Positions 7,854 to 16,159 of a stretch of DNA of 64,000 bases are shown here, piece by piece. Both the position numbers and the translations under genes were made by a program. The DNA comes from Streptomyces sp. CB02058. Lineage in GTDB: Bacteria; Actinomycetota; Actinomycetes; Streptomycetales; Streptomycetaceae. The notes under the pieces are model-generated. The model was not told the DNA's origin. It saw nothing but the letters and a program-made list of their open reading frames with translations, and made no database searches. The number at the start of each line of letters is the position of its first letter. The first letter of the stretch is position 1. Location of the stretch: the NCBI RefSeq assembly GCF_001905505.1, contig NZ_LIPG01000001.1, positions 186,001 through 250,000 on the forward strand, in the 5' to 3' direction.

Positions 7854-8771
7854 TCAGCGGCTGCGCGGGGTGTGGCGGTGGGCGAGCGCCTCGTACGAAG
7901 CGGAGAGGGCGGGCGCCGCCGTCTCGTACGTCCGCTGGGCGACGCCTATGAAGAGGCAGTCCACGACGAGGAGCTGGCTGGTGCGGCTCGACATCGCGGC
8001 GGGCCGCAGCTCGCTCTCGCGGGCGGTGGAGGTGGTCAGCACGTGGTCGGCGTACTGCGAGACCGGGCCGTCGGGGCGTCCGGTGATCGCGATCGTCGTC
8101 GCGCCGCGGTCGAAGGCGACGCGGAGCGGCTCGATGACGTCACCCGTGGAGCCGGAGTGCGTGATCGCGATGGCCACATCGCCCGAGCGGAGCTGCACGG
8201 CGTTGGTCACGGCGAGGTGCGGGTCCATGTGGGCGTGGGCTATCAGGCCGATCCTGAGCAGCTTCTGCGCGAGGTCCTGGCCGACGAGCGAGGACGCGCC
8301 CACGCCGTAGATGTCGATGCGGCGGGCGGTCGACGCGGCGGCGACCGCGGCCCCGAGCTGCACGGTATCGAGACCGGCGGCGGTGTCGGCCAGGGTCTGC
8401 TGCTCGTCGTAGGCCAGCTTGGCGACGACGTCCGCGATCGGGTCGTCGACCGCGATGTCCGCCGTGACGGCGGGCGCCCTGCCGGACTGCTGGTGCGCGG
8501 CGAGCCCCGCGAGCGCGAGGCGCAGGTCGCGGTAGCCGGGGTAGCCGAGGAGGCGCGCGGTGCGGACCACGGTCGCCTCGCTGGTGCCGGTGAGCTCGGC
8601 GAGACCGGTGACGGTGAGGGCGGCGCACCCGGCGGGGTCGCCCGCGACGGCTTCGGCGACCCGCTGCATGGAGCGGGTCATGGACGGGGCGAGGGTCCGC
8701 ACCTTGGCCGCCAGGGCGGCAGGGGCGGGCGGAGAGTCCACGCTGAAACTTTCCTTCACGTCATTGGTCAC
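7854..8771 (-). CDS. murR: RpiR/MurR-family regulator (HTH + SIS)
   Basis: The 305-residue product has an N-terminal HTH_6 domain (about residues 20-95; TSEATVVRTARLLGYPGYRDLR) and a C-terminal SIS sugar-phosphate-binding domain (about 140-270; IYGVGASSLVGQDLAQKL). By position it should sense MurNAc 6-phosphate and control itself, murQ and the EIIBC gene. The start is uncertain. The GTG at 8771 gives the annotated length but has no clear ribosome binding site, whereas the GTG at 8741 is preceded by AAGGA about 8 nt away. If the latter is used, both nearby operators lie fully upstream of the coding region. Confidence 0.9.
   Translation of the reverse strand: MTNDVKESFSVDSPPAPAALAAKVRTLAPSMTRSMQRVAEAVAGDPAGCAALTVTGLAELTGTSEATVVRTARLLGYPGYRDLRLALAGLAAHQQSGRAPAVTADIAVDDPIADVVAKLAYDEQQTLADTAAGLDTVQLGAAVAAASTARRIDIYGVGASSLVGQDLAQKLLRIGLIAHAHMDPHLAVTNAVQLRSGDVAIAITHSGSTGDVIEPLRVAFDRGATTIAITGRPDGPVSQYADHVLTTSTARESELRPAAMSSRTSQLLVVDCLFIGVAQRTYETAAPALSASYEALAHRHTPRSR
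8744..8758. promoter_or_regulatory. operator half of a pair, TGAAA-N5-CTTCA
   Basis: TGAAACTTTCCTTCA matches the palindrome 31 bp upstream at all but one arm position. It overlaps the first codons of the regulator, or lies just before them if translation starts at 8741. The 31-bp spacing is about three helical turns. Confidence 0.5.
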
Positions 8772-8774
8772 ACA

Positions 8775-8789
8775 TGAAAGATATTTTCA
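8775..8789. promoter_or_regulatory. MurR-type operator, TGAAA-N5-TTTCA
   Basis: TGAAAGATATTTTCA is a perfect palindrome with a 5-nt centre, directly upstream of the regulator's GTG at 8771. TGAAA-N5-TTTCA sites are typical of RpiR-type regulators, so autoregulation of the murR-murQ-EIIBC operon is likely. Confidence 0.65.
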
Positions 8790-8873
8790 CCCGGAAATCC
8801 CGTCAACCCCCCTTTGGTCCCTACCTCTGAAGGATCAAGGCCCGCGCCCCTGACGGCAGGGGACAATGGGGCC

Positions 8874-9242
8874 ATGGAGTTGAACCGCCTGGAACAGGCG
8901 CTGCACAGCGCACGTGCGCTGGTGATGGCCGACCTCGTCGCGGGGGACGTCGCCGAGGCCGCGATCGTCTCGCTGGTGGAGGACGCGGTGACCCACCGGC
9001 GGTGGTGGGTCGAGCAGTGGCCCGAGGGTGTGTCCTTCGTCACCGGGCTGATAGCGCAGGACGTCCAGGACGCCCTGCTGGAGCGCTACGGACGCTGGCC
9101 GCTCTGCCCGGTCTGCACGGAGGAAGGGCCGCACGCGCTCGACGTGGAGCCGGAGCTCGGCCCCGATCCGCACTGGGTCTGCACCAAGGCGACGGTGTCC
9201 GTCGCACCGGTCGGCGCGCTGGCAGAGGTGCTCGGCAGGTGA
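8874..9242 (+). CDS. conserved small protein with CPVC motif
   Basis: The 122-residue protein starts at the ATG at 8874 (MELNRLEQALHSARAL), with GGGGACAATGGGG upstream. Its C-terminal half has CPVC plus two widely spaced polar residues and a later Cys (HWVCTK), suggesting a partial zinc ribbon. There is no signal peptide or membrane segment. Its stop overlaps the start of the next gene in GTGA, so the two are translationally coupled. This pair is conserved in streptomycetes as far as I recall, but its function is unknown. Confidence 0.8.
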   Translation: MELNRLEQALHSARALVMADLVAGDVAEAAIVSLVEDAVTHRRWWVEQWPEGVSFVTGLIAQDVQDALLERYGRWPLCPVCTEEGPHALDVEPELGPDPHWVCTKATVSVAPVGALAEVLGR

Positions 9243-9535
9243 CCGTCTACATCGACCCGCCGACCTGGCCCGGACACGGGCGCATGTGGTCCCACCTGGT
9301 CAGCGACGTGTCGTTCGAGGAGCTGCACGCCTTCGCCGCCTCGATCGGCTGCCCGCTCCGCGCCTTCGAGCGCGACCACTACGACGTGCCCGAGGCGCGT
9401 TACGCGGACGCGGTGCGCGCCGGTGCGCGCGAGGTCGGATCGAAGGAGATCGTGCGCCGGATCACCGAGGCAGGGCTGAGACGGCCGAAGGGGCGGCCCG
9501 CTCCGCCTGACGTGGGCCGGAGCGCCTTGCCGTAA
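9239..9535 (+). CDS. DUF4031 domain protein
   Basis: This 98-residue protein begins at the GTG at 9239, overlapping the upstream stop by 4 nt. The sequence VYIDPPTWPGHGRMWSHLVSD, then FERDHYDVPEARYADAV, is the DUF4031 pattern, whose conserved Asp, His and Trp residues span nearly the whole protein. Longer frames starting at 9002 are only an extension into the upstream gene. The role is unknown; the coupling suggests a joint function with the preceding small protein. Confidence 0.85.
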   Translation: MTVYIDPPTWPGHGRMWSHLVSDVSFEELHAFAASIGCPLRAFERDHYDVPEARYADAVRAGAREVGSKEIVRRITEAGLRRPKGRPAPPDVGRSALP

Positions 9536-9623
9536 CGGCGGTGCGACGTGTGGTGCGGTGCAACGTGTGGCGCGGCCCACCGCACTTACCGGGTGAGACC
9601 CAGAACCCGGAAGGAACCACCGC

Positions 9624-10877
9624 ATGCCCGAGCTCACCCGCCGGTCGCTTCTCCGCTCCACCGCCGCCCTGGCGGCCCTGTCGGCCGTCCCGCTCACCTC
9701 GCTGCCCGCGGCGGCACACGGCAGCGCAGGCACCGCACCCTCCTGGTCGGCCCAGCCGCTGCCGTTCGCCGACGCCAACCTCGTCGGGGCCGTGCACCTG
9801 GGGCGGGGGCGCACCTGGGCCGCCGGATTCACCCTGCGCCTGGAGGGCAAGGCGACCCGCTTCACCCCGGTGGTGGCGGAGCGCGCGAGCGCCGACGGGG
9901 AGTGGATCCCCGTCGGGGCGGCCACGGAAGCCGCCTCCACCGTGAGCAGCCGGGTCAACGCGATCGACGCCGCAGGCCCCGACGACGTGTGGCTGGTGGG
10001 GGACGACACCTCGGTCCTCGACGGCCGGATCTACACCCAGCACTACGACGGCACCCGGTGGAGCGTCGTCCCGGCGGGCCTGCCGGAGAAGGCCGAAGCC
10101 GCCTCGCTCCTCGGCGTGGACACGGGGCCCGGCGGCACCTGGGCCGTGGGCTTCGCGCAGATCGAGGTGTCACGCGTCTGGAACGAGGAGAAGGGCGTCT
10201 GGATCACCGAGTCGAGGCAGGCGGGGATCGCCAGGCGCTTCGACGGGACCGTATGGCGTGATGTGCCGCTCCCCGAGGTGCCGGGCGACTCCTGGTACCT
10301 GAACTCGGTGCGGGCCGTGTCCCCCGACGACGTCTGGGCCGCCGGCTACGACGGCGACAGCGGTGGCCCGCTCCTCATGCACTACGACGGCACGTCCTGG
10401 AGCCGGGCCACCGCCCCGGGAGTGACGGACCGGCCCGGATTCGCGCACGCGCTCGCGGTCACCCCCGGGGGCGAGGTGTGGCTGGTCGGCGAGGACTGGT
10501 CCCCGGCCGACGGGACGACCCGTGCCCTCGTGGCGCGCCGTACCGGCGGGACATGGCGAAGGGCGGCGGTACCGGGCGCCGACGCACGCCTCTTCTGCGT
10601 GACGCCGGCCCCGGGGCGCGGCATCGTCGTCGTCGGCCAGACGCTGGGCGAACGGCGCGAAGCGATCGCCTGGCAGTGGGACCCGGCGGCGCCCTCGGAC
10701 ACCGCCGGGAGCCGATGGACGGCGCTGGGGCTGCCGCAGCCCGCCGGAACGGACCTCTCGGAGAACTCGGCCCACGCCGTGATCGGCGACCGCGCCGGTC
10801 TCACGGTGCTCGGCACGTCGGTCGCCGACGGGGCGGCACCCCAGCCGTTCGCGGCGTTCCGGAGCAGCGTGAGGTGA
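9624..10877 (+). CDS. Tat-exported beta-propeller-like secreted protein
   Basis: The product has 417 residues. Its N-terminus (LTRRSLLRSTAALAALSAVP, cleavage expected after PAAAHG near residue 33) has the twin-arginine motif and hydrophobic core of a Tat signal. The mature part is built of repeats containing PDDVWLVG, PDDVWAAGYDG and LLMHYDGTSW, typical of sialidase/kelch-like propellers in secreted actinobacterial proteins. No catalytic residues can be assigned. It is monocistronic, followed by a hairpin at 10902, with the MFS gene converging from the other side. A binding or carbohydrate-related role outside the cell is plausible but inferred. Confidence 0.85.
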   Translation: MPELTRRSLLRSTAALAALSAVPLTSLPAAAHGSAGTAPSWSAQPLPFADANLVGAVHLGRGRTWAAGFTLRLEGKATRFTPVVAERASADGEWIPVGAATEAASTVSSRVNAIDAAGPDDVWLVGDDTSVLDGRIYTQHYDGTRWSVVPAGLPEKAEAASLLGVDTGPGGTWAVGFAQIEVSRVWNEEKGVWITESRQAGIARRFDGTVWRDVPLPEVPGDSWYLNSVRAVSPDDVWAAGYDGDSGGPLLMHYDGTSWSRATAPGVTDRPGFAHALAVTPGGEVWLVGEDWSPADGTTRALVARRTGGTWRRAAVPGADARLFCVTPAPGRGIVVVGQTLGERREAIAWQWDPAAPSDTAGSRWTALGLPQPAGTDLSENSAHAVIGDRAGLTVLGTSVADGAAPQPFAAFRSSVR

Positions 10878-10901
10878 GCCGGTGCGTCAGCCCGTCCCGG
10901 T

Positions 10902-10921
10902 GAGCCGGGGGAACCCGGCTC
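10902..10921. terminator. hairpin between convergent genes
   Basis: GAGCCGGG (10902-10909) and CCCGGCTC (10914-10921) form a perfect 8-bp stem with a GGAA loop, 25 bp after the stop of the Tat-exported protein gene. Confidence 0.6.
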
Positions 10922-10984
10922 CGGTGTGCCCAGGGAGGTGAGCCCGGCTCCGGTGTGTCCGGGGGAGTGAGCCCGGCTCCGGTG
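10914..10984. repeat. 29-bp tandem repeat, 2.5 copies
   Basis: Units at 10914-10942 and 10943-10971, plus a partial third copy at 10972-10984, each begin CCCGGCTCCGGTG. The second differs from the first at a few positions. They lie in the gap between convergent genes; each copy can pair with the first hairpin arm, so they may multiply a terminator. Confidence 0.75.
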
Positions 10985-10993
10985 GCGTCCCGC

Positions 10994-12283
10994 TCAGGCC
11001 CTGTCGGGGGTGCGGGCCGGGTCGAGGGGTGACGTCGCCGCCTCGCGGTGCTCCCCGCCCGTGCCGGTCGTCGCGGACTTCGCCGTGGCGACCAGCCGGG
11101 ACGGGGTGCCGTCGCCGCGCAGCCGCAGCGAGACCACCACGGCCACCAGGCCGAGGACCAGCATCCCGGCGCCCGCCCAGGCCGTGGCCCGGAAGCCGAA
11201 GTCCGCGTCGATCACCGTGCCGCCCAGCCACGGGCCGGTCGTGTTGCCCAGGTTGAACGCGGCCGTGGTCGTCGCCCCGGCCAGCGTCGGAGCCGCGCCC
11301 GCCACGTTGAACATCCGGGCGTTGAGCGCCGGGGCCGTGTAGAAGGCCGACAGCCCGAGCAGGAACGCCAGGGCGATCACGGCGGCCTGGTTCGACGCGA
11401 AGAGGGCCAGTGCCACCAGGAAGACCGTCGAGGCGCTGATACCGCTCAGCAGCACCCCGAAGAGGTGCGCGTCCGCGACCCGGCCGCCGATCGTCGTACC
11501 GATCAGCGCGCCCACGCCGAACAGCCCGAGCACCCACGGCACCCAGCCCGAGCCGAGCCCCGCCACATCCGTCAGCAGCGGCGCGAGATAGCTGAACGCG
11601 CAGAACACCCCGCCCGCCGCGAGTGCGGTGATCACGACGGACAGCCACACCTGGCGGTCCCTGTAGATCGCCACTTCCTTCTTGAGCTGCGGCTTCTCGT
11701 CCGGCAGCGGGATGCGCGGGATACGGGTGACGACACCCACCAGCGCCACGGCGGACGCCGCGCCCACCGCCCAGAACGCCGAGCGCCACCCGAAGCTCTC
11801 CCCGAGGAACGCGCCCAGCGGCACACCCAGCACATTGGCGATCGACAGCCCGCCGATCATCACGGCCATCGCCCTGGCCCGCGCGTTCACCGGCACCATC
11901 GCGATGGCCACCGCGGCGCCGACCGCCCAGAAGCCGGCGCACGCCAGCGCGCTCACCACCCGGGAGACGAACAGCACCTCGTACGTCGGCGCCAGCGCAC
12001 CCGCGATCTGACCGAGCCCGAAGACCGAGATCAGCGCGATCAGGGTCGTGCGGCGCGGCAGCCGCAGGGTGGCGACGGCCAGCAGCGGGGCGCCGACCAC
12101 CATGCCGATCGCGAAGGCGGATATGAGGAGCCCGGCCTTGGGGATCGACACGTCCATGTCGGACGCGATGGGTGGCAGCAGCCCGGACAGCATGAACTCG
12201 CTGGTACCGAGAGCGAAGACCGAGAGGCCGAGGATGTAGACGGCCATCGGCATACGGGGACGACTGGAAGCGGAGTCGGGCAT
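10994..12283 (-). CDS. MFS efflux transporter, Cmx/CmrA (AraJ) type
   Basis: Counted from the ATG at 12283 this is a 429-residue, 12-segment major facilitator protein. The start AVYILGLSVFALGTSEFMLS and the loop RLPRRTT are typical of the Cmx/CmrA chloramphenicol-exporter and AraJ group. The substrate cannot be read from sequence; many members export unrelated drugs or sugars. A second possible start at 12316, 10 bp after the upstream stop, adds 11 residues. Neither start has a strong ribosome binding site. The gene follows an HD-domain gene by at most 43 bp on the same strand, so the two are probably cotranscribed. Confidence 0.85.
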   Translation of the reverse strand: MPDSASSRPRMPMAVYILGLSVFALGTSEFMLSGLLPPIASDMDVSIPKAGLLISAFAIGMVVGAPLLAVATLRLPRRTTLIALISVFGLGQIAGALAPTYEVLFVSRVVSALACAGFWAVGAAVAIAMVPVNARARAMAVMIGGLSIANVLGVPLGAFLGESFGWRSAFWAVGAASAVALVGVVTRIPRIPLPDEKPQLKKEVAIYRDRQVWLSVVITALAAGGVFCAFSYLAPLLTDVAGLGSGWVPWVLGLFGVGALIGTTIGGRVADAHLFGVLLSGISASTVFLVALALFASNQAAVIALAFLLGLSAFYTAPALNARMFNVAGAAPTLAGATTTAAFNLGNTTGPWLGGTVIDADFGFRATAWAGAGMLVLGLVAVVVSLRLRGDGTPSRLVATAKSATTGTGGEHREAATSPLDPARTPDRA

Positions 12284-12325
12284 GACAGTGGCCAACAGCG
12301 GCCTCGTCCCTGTCATTCCCCTGTC

Positions 12326-12970
12326 TCAGTGGGTGAGCAGCTCCAATTCGGTGGTCAGATTCTGCCGCGCCCTCGGTTCCCACTCCTCCACGCCGTGCGG
12401 CGTGCGGAACAGCCGGGGCAGCTCCAGCAGCTGCCGCAGCACCGCCGAGCGCCCTTCGCGGAAGGCGTCGTCCGGCACGAAGCCGTACTCCTCGCGCACC
12501 TGCGCCGCGTAGGCCGCGTACTCCTTCGGGGACGCGGCCAGGATCGCGAGGTCCGCGTCGCACAGCACCTCGCCGTTCGTGTCGCCCTCGGCCGGGTCGT
12601 GGGTGACCGTGAGCCTGACCAGCCGGGCGACCTCGGCCGTCGCCGTACCGGGGACACCGGCCTCGGGCAGGGCCCGCTCGGCGAGCGCGGCGCTGCGCTC
12701 CTCGTTCTCGGACCGGTCCGGGCGGTAGACCGCGTCGTGGAACCAGACGGCGAGGCGCACCAGGTCCGGATCGGCCGCGTGCCCGGCCAGGGTGTCGACG
12801 CGGTCCAGGACCTGCGTCAGATGCGCGGTCGTGTGATAGCGCCGCTGGGGCTCGGCCCAGCGTTCCAGGAGGTTGTCGGCGTACGGCAGGGGGTCGGGGC
12901 CGGGTGCGCCGCCCCGGGCGGCGGTGAGGGCGTCCTGCCAGCGGACGCGGAGCGCGGTGGCGTCGGTCAT
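12326..12970 (-). CDS. HD-domain metal-dependent phosphohydrolase
   Basis: The 214-residue protein has the HD-fold metal ligands: His residues in YHTTAHL near residue 45, the His-Asp pair in VWFHDAVYRP, and a later LCDADLAIL Asp. It resembles the predicted phosphohydrolase group COG4339. The substrate is unknown; nucleotides are typical of the fold. The ATG at 12970 starts the frame. It faces away from the pxp operon, sharing a 61-bp intergenic region, and precedes the MFS exporter gene on the minus strand. Confidence 0.85.
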   Translation of the reverse strand: MTDATALRVRWQDALTAARGGAPGPDPLPYADNLLERWAEPQRRYHTTAHLTQVLDRVDTLAGHAADPDLVRLAVWFHDAVYRPDRSENEERSAALAERALPEAGVPGTATAEVARLVRLTVTHDPAEGDTNGEVLCDADLAILAASPKEYAAYAAQVREEYGFVPDDAFREGRSAVLRQLLELPRLFRTPHGVEEWEPRARQNLTTELELLTH

Positions 12971-13031
12971 GCAGCGACTGTAGAGCCGGGGGACCTTGCC
13001 CGGCGGGCCGGCCGCTCGTTAGCGTTCGGCC

Positions 13032-13811
13032 GTGACGGAACCGGCGGAATCCCCGTATCTCATCGATCTCAACGCGGACCTGGGCGAAGGGTTCGGACGC
13101 TGGACCCTCACCGAGGACGAGGCGCTGCTGACCTGCGTCACCAGTGCCAATGTGGCCTGCGGCTTCCACGCGGGCGACGCCTCCGTGATGCGCAGGGTCT
13201 GCGAGACGGCCGCGGAGCGCGGCGTGCGTATCGGGGCGCAGGTCTCCTACCGTGACCTCGCCGGGTTCGGGCGGCGCTCCATGGACGTACCGGCCGCCGA
13301 GCTCACCGCCGAGATCGCCTACCAGATCGGCGCCCTGAGGGTCTTCGCCGAGGCCGCCGGGTCCACCGTCTCGTACGTGAAACCGCACGGTGCCCTCTAC
13401 AACCGCGTCGTCCGGGACGAGGAGCAGGCCGCCGCCGTCGTCGCGGGCGTGCGGCTCGCGGGCGGCAGCCCCGCCGTCCTCGGGCTGCCCGGTTCGCGCC
13501 TCCTCGCCCACGCGGAGGCCGCGGGGCTGACCGCCGTGGAGGAGGCCTTCGCCGATCGCGCGTACACCCCGCAGGGCACGCTCGTCCCGCGCGGCGAGCC
13601 GGGCGCGGTGGTGCACGACCCGGACGAGGTCGTGCGCCGCAGCGTCGGCATGGCCGTCGACGGCGCCGTGACCGGCGCGGACGGCGGCCGGATCGCCGTC
13701 GCGGCGCGCTCGCTGTGCGTCCACGGCGACACTCCGGGGGCCGCGGCGCTCGCCCGGCGGGTGCGGGCCGCGCTGGAGGAAGCCGGCGTGCGCATACGGG
13801 CGTTCGCGTGA
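13032..13811 (+). CDS. pxpA: 5-oxoprolinase subunit PxpA (LamB/YcsF family)
   Basis: This 259-residue protein has the family opening LIDLNADLGEGFGRW, followed by TSANVACGFHAGDASVM and VSYRDLAGFGRR. PxpA acts with PxpB and PxpC to hydrolyse 5-oxoproline to glutamate using ATP, removing a damage product of glutamine and glutathione metabolism. The start is the GTG at 13032. The three genes overlap in GTGA junctions (13808-13811 and 14440-14443), indicating a coupled operon giving equal amounts of subunits. Confidence 0.95.
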   Translation: MTEPAESPYLIDLNADLGEGFGRWTLTEDEALLTCVTSANVACGFHAGDASVMRRVCETAAERGVRIGAQVSYRDLAGFGRRSMDVPAAELTAEIAYQIGALRVFAEAAGSTVSYVKPHGALYNRVVRDEEQAAAVVAGVRLAGGSPAVLGLPGSRLLAHAEAAGLTAVEEAFADRAYTPQGTLVPRGEPGAVVHDPDEVVRRSVGMAVDGAVTGADGGRIAVAARSLCVHGDTPGAAALARRVRAALEEAGVRIRAFA

Positions 13812-14443
13812 GCGGCATCCGGGTGCTGGAGGCCGGACCCCGCGCCCTGCTCGTGGAACTCGGCTCGGGCGAGGAGGCGGAGGCCTTCCACGCGGAGCTG
13901 CTGCGCCGCCGCGCCGCCGGTGAACTCCCCGCCGTACGCGAGATCGTCCCCGGCGCCCGGACGGTGCTGCTGGACGGCGTGGAGGACCGGGCGCTCGCGG
14001 CGCGGATGGCCTCCTGGACCGTGCCGCCGCTGAGCCGGAGCGCGGGGGAGGCCGTCGAGATACCCGTGGTGTACGACGGCCCGGACCTCGCCGATGTCGC
14101 CGATGCGTGGGGCGTCGCCGTCGACGAGGTGCCGCGCATCCACGCGCGTACGGAGTTCCGGGTGGCCTTCTGCGGGTTCGCGCCCGGCTTCGGCTATCTG
14201 ACCGGCCTTCCCGGGCACTTGAACGTGCCGCGCAGGGCCACCCCCAGGACCCGGGTGCCGGCCGGGGCGCTCGCCCTCGCCGGGCCCTACACCGGGGTCT
14301 ATCCACGGCCGTCGCCCGGCGGCTGGCAGCTCATCGGCCGGATGCCCGCGCCGGAGACCCTGTGGGACCCGGCGCGCGAACCGGCCGCACTGCTCGGTCC
14401 CGGGGCCCGGGTGCGCTTCGTGGCGGCGGAGGCGACCCGGTGA
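13808..14443 (+). CDS. pxpB: 5-oxoprolinase subunit PxpB (KipI-like)
   Basis: The product is 211 residues from the GTG at 13808, which overlaps the pxpA stop. The motifs FRVAFCGFAPGFGYLTGLP and PRRATPRTRVPAGALALAG are those of the KipI/allophanate-hydrolase C-terminal-like family. Together with PxpC it forms the ATP-dependent part of 5-oxoprolinase. The length agrees with the family. Several longer minus-strand frames across this region are antisense shadows. Confidence 0.95.
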   Translation: MSGIRVLEAGPRALLVELGSGEEAEAFHAELLRRRAAGELPAVREIVPGARTVLLDGVEDRALAARMASWTVPPLSRSAGEAVEIPVVYDGPDLADVADAWGVAVDEVPRIHARTEFRVAFCGFAPGFGYLTGLPGHLNVPRRATPRTRVPAGALALAGPYTGVYPRPSPGGWQLIGRMPAPETLWDPAREPAALLGPGARVRFVAAEATR

Positions 14444-15369
14444 GCCCGGCACTCGAAGGGGCCGGGAGCGCGGGTCCGGCGGTCGAAGGGGCCGGGAGCG
14501 CGGGTCCGGCGCTCGAAGTGGTCAGGGCGGGCGCGCTGACCACCGTGCAGGACGCGGGCCGCACCGGCTGGGCGCACCTCGGCGTGCCCCGCGCCGGTGC
14601 GCTGGACGGGCCCGCCCTGCGGCTGGCCAACCGGCTCGTCGGCAACGCGCCGGACGCCGCGGTCCTGGAGACCACCGCCACCGGGTGCGCGGTCCGGGTG
14701 ACCGGCGCCCGGCCGGTGCTCGCCGTCGTCGGGGGCGCGGGATGCCGGGTCACGGTGGACGGCCGCCCGGCCGCGTGGGGCGCGCCCGTGCGCGTACCGC
14801 CCGGAGCGGTCCTGGAGGCGGGACCGGCGGTGCAGGGCCTGCGCGGCTATCTGGCCTTCGCGGGCGGCCTGGTGCCCGAGCCGGTGCTCGGCAGCAGGTC
14901 GGCCGACCTGCTCTCGGGACTGGGCCCTCCGGTGCTGCGCGAGGGCGACGTGCTGCCGCTGGGTCCCGCGCTTTCGTCCCTCGCCCCGCACGCCGACACC
15001 GTGCCCTGGCCGGGCGCGCCCGCCGAACTGGTGCTGCCCCTGCATCCGGGGCCGCGTGACGGCTGGTTCACGGAAAGGGCCCTGCGCACGCTGGCGAGCG
15101 CCGCCTACCGGGTCTCGGAGCGGAGCAACCGCGTCGGGCTGCGCACGGAGGGCGGCCCCGCCCTGGAGCGCGCGGTGGAGGGCGAACTGCCCAGCGAGGG
15201 AATGGTGCTGGGCGCCGTCCAGGTCCCGCCGGACGGGCTGCCCGTGGTGTTCCTCAACGACCATCCGACGACCGGTGGTTACCCCGTCGTCGGCGTGGTC
15301 GCGGAAGCCGCGCTGGCCCGGGCGGCTCAGGCGGTTCCGGGGACACCGGTGAGATTCGTGCGGGCGTGA
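14440..15369 (+). CDS. pxpC: 5-oxoprolinase subunit PxpC (KipA-like)
   Basis: This 309-residue protein starts at the GTG at 14440, overlapping the pxpB stop. The family motif LTTVQDAGRTGWAHLGVPRAG is near residue 30, with RVSERSNRVGLRTEG and ILNDHPTTGGYP-like sequence (FLNDHPTTGGYPVVG) near the end. The first 22 residues are an extra low-complexity extension encoded by a 30-bp tandem repeat, which is not part of the conserved domain. Function as in PxpA/PxpB. Confidence 0.95.
   Translation: MSPALEGAGSAGPAVEGAGSAGPALEVVRAGALTTVQDAGRTGWAHLGVPRAGALDGPALRLANRLVGNAPDAAVLETTATGCAVRVTGARPVLAVVGGAGCRVTVDGRPAAWGAPVRVPPGAVLEAGPAVQGLRGYLAFAGGLVPEPVLGSRSADLLSGLGPPVLREGDVLPLGPALSSLAPHADTVPWPGAPAELVLPLHPGPRDGWFTERALRTLASAAYRVSERSNRVGLRTEGGPALERAVEGELPSEGMVLGAVQVPPDGLPVVFLNDHPTTGGYPVVGVVAEAALARAAQAVPGTPVRFVRA
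14453..14518 (+). repeat. 30-bp in-frame tandem repeat at the pxpC N-terminus
   Basis: Units at 14453-14482 and 14483-14512, plus a partial third copy, differ by one base per unit and encode a LEGAGSAGPA / VEGAGSAGPA decapeptide. The period of 30 keeps the reading frame, so copy number can vary without damage to the enzyme. Confidence 0.85.
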
Positions 15370-15454
15370 CGGGAACCCGGGAGCGGGCATCGGCGAACAG
15401 GAGGTGACGGAACCCATCTCGCCGAGGGAAGCCCATGAGCCCAGGAGCCGACCA

Positions 15455-16159
15455 GTGACCGCCCCACCGGACCTCGCGCCCCGCCGCGCCACCGGCGGCC
15501 CGGCCCCGGGAGCTTTCGGACCCGGCGGGTCCGGCGGGTCCGGCGCGGGGGGTGCCGAGCACACCGACGCCTGGATCGTCGAGCGGTCATGGGACGAACC
15601 GGACGTGTTCTCCGTGCTGTTCGACCGGTACGCCGACGACATCCACCGGTACGTGGCCAGGAGGCTCGGCACCGAGGCGGCCGACGACCTGATGGCCGAG
15701 ACCTTCGTGATCGCGTTCCAGCAGCGCCGCCGGTACGACGTGTCCAGACCGCAGGTGAGGCCCTGGCTGTACGGCATCGCCACCCATCTGGTGGGCGGGC
15801 ACCGGCGTGCCGAGGCCCGGCGGCTGCGGGCGCTGGCGCGTGCAGCGTCCACGGCGGACACCGGGGGGAGCGGCGACGGAGAACCGATGGCGGACCGGGT
15901 GGCCGCCCGGGTCAGCGCCGAGGGTCTCCGCGCCGAACTCGCCGGAGCCCTCGCTGCGTTGCCCGCCCGCTACCGGGACGTGCTGCTCGTGGTGGCCTGG
16001 GGCGACCTGGACTACGCGGAGGCGGCGGAAGCTCTCGGGGTTCCCGTGGGCACCGTGCGCTCACGGCTGCACCGGGCCCGGAAGAAGCTCCGCGCGGCAC
16101 TGGGGGGTTCGGATCCCACCCGGCTTCACGACGAACACGAGGAGTCCCGCGATGAATGA
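15455..16159 (+). CDS. ECF-type RNA polymerase sigma factor
   Basis: The product is 234 residues. After a Gly/Pro-rich tail, region 2 spans about 52-120 (FSVLFDRYADDIHRYVARRLG, DLMAETFVIAFQ) and region 4 about 155-215 (LPARYRDVLLVVAWGDLDYAEAAEALG, then GTVRSRLHRARKKLR). I chose the GTG at 15455 because AGGAG lies 7 nt upstream; the earlier in-frame GTG at 15404 overlaps its own AGGAGG. The stop overlaps the next gene's start by 8 bp, coupling it to a CU044_5270-type membrane partner, as is usual for this ECF group. Confidence 0.9.
   Translation: MTAPPDLAPRRATGGPAPGAFGPGGSGGSGAGGAEHTDAWIVERSWDEPDVFSVLFDRYADDIHRYVARRLGTEAADDLMAETFVIAFQQRRRYDVSRPQVRPWLYGIATHLVGGHRRAEARRLRALARAASTADTGGSGDGEPMADRVAARVSAEGLRAELAGALAALPARYRDVLLVVAWGDLDYAEAAEALGVPVGTVRSRLHRARKKLRAALGGSDPTRLHDEHEESRDE

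Noticed and set aside
10914..10984. Possible short CRISPR-like array because of the 29-bp period
   Set aside because: Units are directly joined without spacers and there are no cas genes; this is a simple tandem repeat near a terminator.
10887..14306. 1139-codon minus-strand open frame
   Set aside because: It runs through the MFS and HD genes out of frame and antisense to pxpA and pxpB; composition is Arg/Pro/Gly-rich nonsense typical of shadow frames in high-GC DNA.
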